From NCBI GenBank assembly GCA_963575645.1, contig OY754469.1, positions 13,596,001 through 13,660,000 on the forward strand: a stretch of DNA of 64,000 nt, given 5' to 3'. This document shows, in pieces, positions 54,917 to 64,000 of the stretch (position 1 is the first letter of the stretch; each line of letters starts with the position of its first letter). The notes below the pieces were generated by a model that was not told the DNA's origin, did no database searches, and was given only the letters and a program-made list of their open reading frames with translations. The stretch comes from Xanthostigma xanthostigma. Taxonomy: Eukaryota; Arthropoda; Insecta; Raphidioptera; Raphidiidae. A program made the translations under genes and the position numbers.

Positions 54917-55290
54917 TTCATATAATAATGGTATACTTTTCATAACGGCTTATTATCCTATTTATTTTTTCAAAAAAGTTTCGTTAAAATGTTTTTTTCT
55001 AAAGTTCATGGTTTCGGAAATATTTTGAAAATAAAAAAAAATCAGCTGTTCTTTCGTTTTGTAGATCTGAAATAAACTATAGTTAAGCATGCTTTGATTA
55101 ATTTTTACATGACGTGTGGAACATATTATGTAAGTAATCATGGCAATAGCAAATATCACATAGAATACTAGCCATTACCCGCATGACCTCACGCAATATC
55201 AGAAATTTTATTTTCTTTATTATACTATATCAAGTGGCAATATTTTTGAAGTTGGAATGGTCCCGTCGCCCAACTGGCTCGAATTTTTAA
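54917..55290 (+). repeat. AATGGTATACTTTTC-family repeat, copy 2
   Basis: It aligns with 17212-17560: AATGGTATACTTTTC, AATCAGCTGTTCTTTC, TTAAGCATGCTTTGATTAAT, ACTAGCCATTACCCGC and GGTCCCGTCGCCCAA. No coding capacity. Confidence 0.65.
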
Positions 55291-56338
55291 ATAGAGAGAG
55301 AGAAAGAGGTGATTTTAATATTATTTGTGAATTATTTCTTTCAATTTTTCACATACCTTTTTAAAACTGCAAATTATTTTATTTCTATTTCCATTTATGA
55401 AACGATCTGTTAACCTAAACTAAGAAGATTAAGATAAATTTTTAAATTGTTAGTTTTGATTTATGCCACGTTTTCTATAAATATAAATATCGATTGCACT
55501 GAGTTTTTTAATTTGTTTTAATATTCAATGCTCACAACGCTAATTAATTTTTAAATTAAGAATTATTATAATTATTGTTATATAAATTATATTGAAAATT
55601 ATTTTTCTATATATCTTATTTTTATTGTCTTAAGTTATTTTCCATCGTATTATACATTTCCTTCTCAAATATTATAAAAATATTTTTTTATCTATTGGCA
55701 TTAAGTGTAATTAACGTTTAATTTTCATCAACTTAGTGAGCCAAAATCCGATTTCGTTTTAACAGATTTTTAAGTACGTTTTTTCTTCAAAATATGTGAT
55801 AAAATATTGAATATAAAGCACAACAAAGGCCTGATAATATTATTATAAATTGGCAATATGACCGCACGACGTCGTTTATGCTACTATAAAGGTTAATTAA
55901 GAAATTTTAATACTGCATAACTACCAGCTTAATCCGAATCTATAAACACGATATAATGTTTCCGCCATGCGATTAATATTTTCGTTTATGTGGTGACCTA
56001 GTCCAAGCCTGCAGGGTATAATATTTCCGCAATTCCACTAGACGGACCAATAAGCGAAAACTACGATTCAGCAGTTATATCAGCTGTGTATAAAACATTA
56101 TATAGGTTTTTCCTTTCCCGACCAATCCCGTCTACATCATTTATAACATCATTCTACTAAACGATTGTCCCTTACAGAAATTTTAGTTTTTACAAAGTTT
56201 TATAAACCATTCTACTTCATTCGTGGTAATGATTTAACCACTAAAGAGCTCATAATATATATATGCGGATAAAAATATTAGTGAAAAAAAAACGTTTTAA
56301 CAACAAGCTTTTCTTGAAATGTACTAAGAAGAGGAAAA
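55291..56338. other. No gene recognised
   Basis: Strongly AT-rich spacer without recognisable frames or repeats. Confidence 0.5.
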
Positions 56339-56352
56339 AATTAATAATTTAG

Positions 56353-56526
56353 ATAAATAAAATTGTTGGCCAATTTATTTCAGACCATATATTGACAAAA
56401 AATTAATATAAAAATATAAATCAACATGTTTATATTAGTTTTTTGTTAATATATGGTCTGAAAAAAAAATTGGTCAACAATTTTATTTATTTGAAGAGTT
56501 CTATTCAGACGTTAATCAAAGATTTG
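56353..56526. mobile_element. Palindromic CAAATCTTTGAT-family element with 14-bp duplication
   Basis: Two inverted arms share AAATAAAATTGTTG(G)CCAA and AGACCATATATTGAC around a short loop. One end carries GACGTTAATCAAAGATTTG. The 14 bases AATTAATAATTTAG flank it at 56339-56352 and 56527-56540. A duplication this long argues against a cut-and-paste element and for target-primed reverse transcription. Confidence 0.7.
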
Positions 56527-56540
56527 AATTAATAATTTAG

Positions 56541-57563
56541 GTTCATAATTATAAAAGAGGGGGCTGTAAACTCTATATGATCGTTTATTAGTCACAACCC
56601 ACGCTTTTATAATAATGGACCTAAATTATTAAAAATTATTCTTTTTTTTAAATATATTTCAATAAAAGCTTGTCTTTAAAGCGTGTATTTTTGATTATTT
56701 TATTTTGTTCTTTTTGGCCTTTCAACATTTTTACTATTAAAATATTTATCAAAATTAAATGGTTATTTATTTCTAAAAACGATTGCATCATATATTGCCA
56801 TCGGGAATACAAAATTTCAAACCGATCGAATATGTGACGTCCGCCATATTAGGTTTACAGTGACGTCATAAAGCTTATCGTATTCTATTCATGAAACTCG
56901 AGGTTATTGTAGAAAAAATTAATCCGCCATCTTGAATGTAGACATTGTTATACACGTGTACAAAATATTAAAACTTTAATAGTATAATTATTAGATCCAA
57001 TCAAAATTTCGATTGCAAAATTTAACCGAAACGGACACACTGACTGGCAAACATGCGAAGTTAAATAAAAATTTGTAAAAAAGAACAGCAAACAGCAAAG
57101 AAACTTGATTTGTTTAAGTCTAGAAATCACCTTCAAAGAAAATGTTCGACTTTAAAGGCTCAATAATCTAGAAATACCACAAGATATTTGTCTTCCCCGA
57201 AAACTTGCAAAAACAGGTACAGTTACAAATTTATTTATTAAAATTGGAAGAAGTTCCGGTCACATACTATAATATTTATGTATTGAGATAAAATGAACTT
57301 CCAAAACCGGGGATAAAGAATGTCATAAAATAATTTTATAACAAGATCAAAAGCAAATTGAATACAACGTCCACACTGCACATGCATTTATAAACATAAT
57401 AGTATCATTCGGTCGCTTTTATGTCCCAGCTATGTCGCCGACCAGATATGCAGGTCTTAAAATGCACATTCGGTATCTATTTGTTGACGATTTAATAGGT
57501 ACATAATATTTAAAACAGATGGCTCATCTAACCGCTGACCAGTGTTACCAGACGTCACTTTGT
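56541..57563. other. No gene recognised
   Basis: AT-rich. A patch at 56820-56950 (GTGACGTCCGCCATATTAGG and CCGCCATCTTGAATG) resembles other GACGTC-bearing repeats but does not align well. Confidence 0.4.
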
Positions 57564-58135
57564 ATTAATAATAATAATAATAATAATAGTAATAATAATA
57601 ATAATAATAGTATATGACAAGTCAGTGTTTACATTTAAATTTCATAATTAAAAAATTCATTAAAATTATAGAATTCACCGTTTACCAGATGACTCTTTAA
57701 CTTCTTTTTAAATGCTAGAAGTGGCAGTGATTTTGTATCTTGTGACAAAAGGTTATAGAATTTAACACAGTTATATAGTGCTCCTTTTTCAAAAGTAGTT
57801 AAAGAGTGATCCGGCACCCGAAAGTCGCTGTTTCCTCTAGTTACTAGTATTATGTACATGTAACATTTGATGGCAAGCAAAATATTTAAAATGTTCTTTT
57901 ACAAAACAAACACAGTCGTAAATGTAAACGCAAGGCAGAGTTAAGAGCCCGTGGGCAGAAAAAGATCCTCTACACGTCTCTCTGGCATTTAATTTAGCTA
58001 AGATGCTGATGCAACTTTTCTGAGCTTTAAAAATCAACTCTATGTTTACCGCTCCCCAAAAAATAATTCCATATTTCATTTTAGAATAAAAATTTCCAAA
58101 ATACATAGTTCTGACAGTCTCGTAATTAGCAAATT
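57564..58135 (-). pseudogene. LINE ORF2 C-terminal remnant with AAT/ATT tail
   Basis: Two overlapping minus-strand frames together give a reverse-transcriptase C-terminal region. The first has KMKYGIIFWG (as in the family YGIIFWG block) and ILAKLNARETCRGSF. The second has RGNSDFRVPDHS and LPLLAFKKKLKSHL. A one-base frameshift near 57865 separates them. On the plus strand the tail is an (AAT)n tract at 57564-57609. The copy is 5-prime truncated before the catalytic domain. It is jockey-like by my recollection of the family; clade not proven. Confidence 0.7.
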
Positions 58136-58150
58136 TTGATATGCATATAT

Positions 58151-58292
58151 ATGTTACGGTTAATACAAGAAAGTAGTTTATTCGCGAATTAACCGGCTAA
58201 TACCCGAATTAACCAACGTCGAGGATTGGTTAATTCGGGTAATTAGCCGATTAATTCGCGAATTAACTACTTTCTTGTATTAACCGTAACAT
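58151..58292. mobile_element. Near-perfect 142-bp hairpin repeat
   Basis: The arms begin ATGTTACGGTTAATACAAGA and end with the complement. They also share TTCGCGAATTAAC, ACCCGAATTAACCAA and a loop with CGTCGAGG. Flanking TATA/ATAT prevents setting a target duplication. No coding capacity. Confidence 0.75.
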
Positions 58293-58431
58293 ATACATTA
58301 AAGTAACTATATGACGTAATTGGCAAGATGACAGGTTTTGAAATTCAATTCTATACTGTAGGTAGGTACACGTCTACTATTTCCGAAAAAAAAACATTAT
58401 TTCAGCAATAAATTAAATTTGAACGCAAATT

Positions 58432-58985
58432 ATTGCATTTTTATCTTTCTATTTTGAAATAATTGAAAAAACGCTTGTGACGTCACGCCTTAGTGACAGT
58501 TGACATTAGATGTTGTATTTATGGGTGTCGTAGAAAGGTATGTAGATTTACTTAGATTTACTTAATGATATGATTCATATTATTTACATAAGTATTTTCT
58601 TAAAAGTAGTAAGACTTCTTTAGTTGCAGGTTAACTAACCTCAAAAATAACATGTTACATAATTAATGTTATAAAATATCACAATAAACAACAAAACAAA
58701 AAACAACAAATTATGCAGAAGTGAATGATCGCAACAAAAATTTAAGCGACATTGTGATTATTTACTTCAAGTGTTTATATTCTTTGATTAAAGAAGGCGT
58801 GACGTCATTCGGTGTTGCAGACAACATGACCGATTGCAGTATTTTATACTTTTTTTTTATTAAAAATCCTATTAATCTCATTGTTTATATTAACACTGGG
58901 TCATTTTTTAGAATTCTTTCAACATATATTTTTCTCTAAAACAATTTATTCTTTGATTCTTTTATACTGTCATCATGCCTATTAT
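58432..58985 (+). repeat. GTGACGTCACGCC-family repeat, copy 2
   Basis: It is co-linear with 1038-1593 over about 550 bp, with small indels. The end here is ATTATTAGG-like rather than the Harbinger MITE that follows copy 1. Confidence 0.75.
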
Positions 58986-58992
58986 AGGGACT

Positions 58993-59530
58993 ATATTTTT
59001 TTAATTTTTAGATAATTCATTGACAAGAGCAAAAACCTGCGAAACTTTTTTCTTACTGTAATTTAAAATTCATTTTTTTATGACACTAGAATGCGTTTTC
59101 GTTCATAGATATAAAAATAATATTTTACCTCGTTATTTTCTATATATAGCTATTCGCCATAGGAAGTGATTTAGTGCTCTCTGGTAGTAGAAAATGAAAT
59201 TTTATAATTAATTATTTCCGAATTGATTTGAAATCTCTTATTTAAAAGCCGTTATTTTAAATGTTTACATTATGTACTATAATTTTCCGGCCTGCACTGT
59301 AATTTTACGGCCCTGGTCAATTGATTGATATTAACGGTAGCACAATGACATGAAATATAAATATTATTGTTATATTAACTTATATCCCGAAAAAAAAAAC
59401 CTTTAATCGTTTACCCTCAGAGTACGGTTTATATGTTTTGAACACGAAAAGTTTGCGACAATTTTACTGATACAGGCAAAACATATAAGTATTTGTTAAG
59501 AAAAAAATCTACAAGGTTAGATTAAACTAT
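58993..59530. other. No gene recognised
   Basis: AT-rich. TATTCGCCATAGGAAGTGAT near 59152 resembles 29089-29108. Confidence 0.4.
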
Positions 59531-60535
59531 AGGTGGCTACACACAGCAGGCCTGTTTGTTTCAACTGAACAATCCTCCTGAAGACCGATCGCCGGATGAA
59601 CTGTCGACCCTCAAAACATTCGGGTGAATCTGAAAGATTCTTCAGTCACAGCCATGGCCTCTACTGATGACGACGCACTAGAGCTTTTTGGTTTGGTAGT
59701 CGCGTTATGTAAAAAGAAATCCAGAAAGAAACGTAATTTATGGTGTAAAGATTGAATTTGCCGAATGAATTAAAATTGGCACCGAAAGACTGGCACTATT
59801 ATTCGCTAATGGTTGAAGATAAATATCTGCAGACTGCATAGCTTCTATCATCAATAGAGCCTTTGCTAGAACGCAAACGCACACCTCACGAAAGGCTAAC
59901 TGTGACCTTGAGGTTCTTAGTTACTGAACTGATGGCCTAATGACGAGGCAGGTGACCATACCATAAACACATTCAGGTTCATCTGCCGGATGGACGAACA
60001 TATTTTTGATTTTTCTCCGGATTTAACTGTAAGGTCGATCGGAGTATATAAATGTCGTAGTCACTATAGTGGAATCCGTCAGTTTGTGAAATACCAAGAT
60101 ATTTCATAATTGCTAATGAAATACCTGTTCCGTTAAGCAAACAGAATAAAACTATCACTCGTCGAGAATAATATTTGCTAAAAGATTATGATATTGTAGT
60201 AACAAATAGTACCAAATCTGTGACAAAAAATGTTAGATAATGAATCAGTAGCTTGGTCAATGGGTTGTTATTATGTTCAGTGGCAAAAGAATAACTCATT
60301 ACACCGAGTGATTGGTCGTAGTACATTTAAGGTGGTGTTTGGAAGTGACCCAAATCTTGGCCTTGCATCAAACTAATCTTCCACAGCACATGATACCTCG
60401 GTTTTTCACAATCTGACGAATTCCACTATGTGAATACGAAATATTATATTATACGACCTACGCTTTCAGGCGACCGACCTTTAGGCGTACTGTTTAGTTC
60501 GAACCGACACTCCTACCGGACCGTATGTAGCCATC
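59531..60535 (+). mobile_element. Defective PIF/Harbinger element
   Basis: The left end AGGTGGCTACACACAGCAGG and right end (complement AGATGGCTACATACGG) are imperfect inverted repeats. Between them a decayed transposase N-terminal region lies at 59654-59945. Downstream sequence has many stops. Flanking TAT and TAA only partly agree, so the duplication is unproven. Confidence 0.6.
59654..59945 (+). pseudogene. PIF/Harbinger transposase N-terminal fragment, frameshifted
   Basis: It opens MASTDDDALELFGLVVAL, then KKKSRKKRNLWCKD with a stop soon after. A further segment in another frame reads SSIEPLLERKRTPHERLTV and then TLRFLVTE. The short basic block before W-KDW and the ERL-TLRFL block are family features of Harbinger transposases. 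Several stops and frame changes show it is dead. Confidence 0.65.
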
Positions 60536-61283
60536 TTAACAGACGTTAAAAAAATAAATCAATATAACAAATTATTGTTCAGAATATAATATTTGCATGC
60601 TTTGAGTAAATTTGCATAATTAAACAATAACTTACTGAACTGGTGACAGTATGCTGAATATAATATAATTCTAATGTTCAATATACTGAATAATTTATAG
60701 GATAAATTCGGCGTTTGTCTGAGAAATCAGGAATTTTCCTCGAATTTTTTTATCAAACTGGTGACTCTATGCATGAGTGAATAAAAATTGATCGTTAACT
60801 ATTTTGTAGTATTTTTAATACATAAAAAACATGAATGTATTTAATTTTCCGTTTATACGAGACAATCGAAATAAACTTTGCCATAAAATTAAAATAAAGT
60901 TATAAAAATGCATATTAATATACGAAATTAAAAATATTACTAGTTTTCCAGTGACATCTGAAGATGATGTTTTTATTGATCAACGCTTTTCATTGGCCAG
61001 CGCGACTGTACGTCAAATGGCGTACTGAATCTTTATAGGTTTTGCCATCATCAAATATATTAGTTATTGGCTATTTCACGACTTTACGACAAATTATGTG
61101 TTATATAACGTTTAGTTTTATGCATGCAGTGCTAAACTATACGGTGATGAAGTAGATATAACTCGATTTTTCCTAAAAAGAAAAAATCTACAAGATCATA
61201 AACAGGTACGGTTGTATCAGAGCCTTGCAGGTTTATTTTGCCGTAGTAACATTGAAAATATGCATCCACTTTAATTTTTACTA
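60536..61283. other. No gene recognised
   Basis: AT-rich spacer without recognised genes. Confidence 0.45.
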
Positions 61284-61985
61284 GCTGCTACCCGCAAAAT
61301 TTTATCAAAAATAACTGCAGAAACTGATATTTTATATTTAATTTGCAAGCCAGTGAAATTTCTACTAGCGAAATATTTGTATTCTTAAAATTAAAAAATA
61401 ACGACATATATTATACAAGTAACCTAATTTTGAAATTAATAACGCGAAGGCTAAATCTGTTTGACGTCACATGCTTTTTAAAACTTACTACATAATAAAA
61501 TACTAAACAAAATAAAACAATAACTATTTCAAACATGTAATGGAACATAAAAACTACGTTTTTTATTACATAAAAACTTGATTAACGATAACTGCAGGTA
61601 TACAATGAACATTGTTTTTATACCATAATGTTTTTATATAGAAAAAAATCAGGTTAATACTGCTATTGTTTTTATGTTCAGAACATTTCACGTAAAAATA
61701 ATTTTAATCTGAATTCTTTTATTCAAAAAATAATAATGTAAATTGTGATAATATTAAGTTATGGGATTTAGTTAAGAAGTCTATTTATTCTGAGAAAACA
61801 AGTTGTCAAATATAATAAGCTAACGAAACGTTTTCAGCCGAATATGTTAAAAATCATTTACAGAAAACCGCATCTGAATCGATTGAACCGTTTTCAAGAT
61901 AAATGGCGACATTGGAGTCCATACACACAAACAAACAATCTCTCACCCTAAATGCATATACCTTCTCCGTTCCGTCGTGGGTAAA
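61284..61985 (-). mobile_element. Helitron-like or other non-autonomous repeat
   Basis: On the minus strand it starts in TTTTTACCCACGACGGAACG, has GAGATTGTTTGTTTGTGTGT and GGTTCAATCGATTCAGATGC, and ends GCGGGTAGCAGCTAGT. CTAG followed by T fits a Helitron terminus. I saw no second copy in this window. Confidence 0.35.
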
Positions 61986-62260
61986 AATATAGTCAATGTT
62001 TGAGGCAAGTTTTGCTCCTTCGCGTCGTTTTGAGATGTCCGGTACGAAGAAGTTACTGAGAAGATTGATTATAATATGTCTAATATAGGAGAACGTGTTT
62101 AGTTGGCAGCAAATTCTGTATTAGTCCGTGCTTTACCTTAATTACGTCCACCATTTCATGACGAATTTCATTAAAAACCTACGACAAGTACAGCACATTC
62201 ATAATTTATAGTGTTATTAATCCACAGGCCACAATACACTGCATAGCTACCAAATAGTGC

Positions 62261-63156
62261 AAGCTCCCATGACAGAAAAGTTACTCCAAAGAATACCTTA
62301 AAATTATAAAGTGAAAATGGCTGAAAAACATGTCAGAAACATGTTACGCTCGCCAGACAAGTAAAAATTTGTTAATTGTTATTTTTTATGAATTTTTGAA
62401 TTTAAAAAAAAACATGATTTTACTTTCCAAAACACCTGCTTGAAATTTATACAATTTGTAGTAAATAATGTACCATTTTTGAAAAAATTTAGAATAAACA
62501 AAAATTTTTTTTCTAATTAGCAACGATTGTACCATATTTTTTCATTAAAAAATGTGGTCGCATTTAATGAAAAAATATGGTATAATCGTTGCTAACTAGA
62601 AATTTTTTTTTTTATTCTAAATTAATACGGTAGATCCCTTTTATATACTTTAATACATTTTTCATCAAAATATTGTTTTTTACCATGCCAGATTCAATTT
62701 TTAAGCGCCGTGACAGCGTTTTTTCATAAACAAATCAGCTTTTACAAGGGCCGTGTCAAAACACCACCTTAATTTTTTTTCTGAAAGAAGGTTTGACATC
62801 TATTTTATGCATAAAAATTGGTCTGTCAGCGAAAAAATGTTTTTTACTATGACAGACTTCATAAAAAAAATAATTTATAACAAATGAAGTCTGACAAATT
62901 TATTAACAAAAATTGTCAGCCAGACCAATTTTTTAAAAAATGGTACATTATTTACTACAAATTGTATAAATTTCAAGCAGGTGTTTTGGAAAGTGAAATC
63001 ATGTTTTTTTTTAAATTCAAAAATTCATAAAAAATAACAATTAACAAATTTTTACTAGTTTGGCGGGCGTAACATGTTTCTGACATGTTTTTCAGCCATT
63101 TTCACTTTATAATTTTGAGGTGTTCTTTGGGGTAACTTTTTCTGTCATGGGAGCTT
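62261..63156. mobile_element. Long-TIR element (about 230-bp arms) with a nested hairpin
   Basis: The arms 62261-62490 and 62926-63156 are inverted copies beginning AAGCTCCCATGACAGAAAAG. Shared inner strings include AACATGTCAGAAACATGTTA and ACACCTGCTTGAAATTTATA. Inside the left half, a second hairpin spans about 62511-62622 with TAGCAACGATT(G/A)TACCATA arms. A third inverted pair (GACAGACTTCAT / ATGAAGTCTGAC) is near 62861-62900. No protein is encoded. Confidence 0.75.
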
Positions 63157-63759
63157 AATCTAAAACAAGTTTGTTTTTCCCAAACCCAACTTCTTGTTCG
63201 AAATAGCCCTGAATACTTTGCTCTAAAATACTATAACAGTCTTTCTAGTTTCTACTGACATGAAGACAGTACCTTTTCTCAAATTTGAAAGAGAGCTCAA
63301 GTAAACCTTAATTAAAGCTGGTTTATTTTCTGCTAATGAATTTACTTGATGTATTTTTTTATGTAATTTATTGACTGATAATTTATTCTATTCTATTGCT
63401 TCGAACTCCGGCACTGAAGATTCTAGATGTTTAGATATTCTCTGTTTACAAATTTCAATATTTTACTTTTCCCAGCAGTATTTATAAAATATCGTAAAGC
63501 AACACACTTAACTTTTGCAAATAGCTCGGCAAATGAGCTGCTTCAATTTTAAAATAGTATTCGTGTGCCTTTTTACAAAATAGCTACATAAAACGGTAGC
63601 GCAGAATGAGCTGGAACAATGCTCAGAGGAAAACATAAATACAATACTCTCTAGAAGAAATATTGTTCTACACATCTCACCGAAACCTTCCAAATAGCTA
63701 TAGTATCCCTATTTATATTATATATGTATATCGAACAGAAACAAAGGCATGCTGGAGGC
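63157..63759. other. No gene recognised
   Basis: AT-rich spacer. The minus frame 63508-63693 has no domain signal. Confidence 0.45.
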
Positions 63760-64000
63760 AACAATGTTCACACTAGCCGGATGCCGGAACGATTTTTATC
63801 GGGTGCCGGACGCCTCCTGTTCACACTACACGATAAAATTCCGTTCCGCTCGTTGACTCGAGCTCATTTTTTAAACAGGCGAACATGCGAGATGGACGAC
63901 GATGAAGTTCTTGTTGTGATGTGGTACTTTTTAAACAAAAAAACAACGAAAAAATTGAAAAAAGGAAATATTGCGTGCACCCAATCTTAGTAGTGAAATT
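63760..64000 (+). pseudogene. PIF/Harbinger transposase start, cut by the window edge
   Basis: GC-richer, repeat-like sequence (TTCACACTAGCCGGATGCCG, GTTCACACTACACG) precedes an ATG at 63892. The frame reads MDDDEVLVVMWYFLNKK and stops at 63988-63990. One frame over, the DNA near 63957-63996 encodes KRKYCVHPILVV, which resembles the (Y/W)WVHP box of Harbinger transposases. A one-base shift in the A-rich run would explain both. The element continues beyond the window. Confidence 0.55.

Noticed and set aside
59965..60030. Harbinger RMDE-type motif (FRFICRMDEHIF)
   Set aside because: It lies after the ERL-TLRFL block, the wrong order for the family, and shares GCCGGATG words with subterminal repeats. 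It is probably chance.

Overview
This window is AT-rich eukaryotic DNA and reads as an arthropod genome, most probably lepidopteran. I base that on the repeat content: Helitrons that start TCTATACTAAT and end in a GC-rich hairpin plus CTAG, a dispersed repeat that begins GGTTCCGTA and ends CCGACTCGCACTTGG, and a BEL/Pao retrotransposon. This is family knowledge and inference, not a database match. I found no convincing host gene exons. The window looks like a transposon-dominated intergenic region or large intron.

From 1 to 18 kb there are PIF/Harbinger, hAT and foldback MITEs, a Helitron-like unit of about 2.8 kb, a truncated Helitron, dispersed repeats and a LINE 3-prime remnant. From 18 to 30 kb there are palindrome-plus-tandem structures, a hairpin MITE inside another repeat, a complete short Helitron (22092-22773) carrying a tRNA-Lys-derived sequence, and a 1.56 kb terminal-inverted-repeat element (26459-28022) with a spliced DUF4806-like gene between two tandem arrays. 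From 30 to 38.3 kb lies an intact BEL/Pao element on the minus strand: one 1741-codon gag-pol frame, 282-bp LTRs identical by eye and a 5-bp target duplication GATAC. From 38 to 64 kb there are more hAT, Harbinger, pogo and Tc1/mariner fragments, palindromic elements with hammerhead-like cores, LINE remnants, a long-TIR element and the start of another Harbinger transposase at the right edge.

Many insertions are nested, which gives relative ages: BEL inside a GGACCCCGC-family MITE; a palindromic tandem array (36606-38066) inside one BEL LTR; the DUF4806 element inside a Helitron; a Harbinger MITE inside a GGTTCCGTA repeat; a GGACCCCGC MITE inside a hAT element; a hairpin MITE inside a third repeat.

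The strongest candidates for something undescribed are three. The first is the 1461-bp insertion in the BEL LTR: 385-bp units in direct and then inverted order, each full unit carrying a tRNA-like fold, flanked by a 13-bp target duplication. The second is the DUF4806-carrying TIR element with its subterminal 50-bp and 48-bp arrays. The third is a family of palindromic elements with 12-14 bp target duplications, one copy of which carries hammerhead-like cores. All coordinates and alignments were made by eye.
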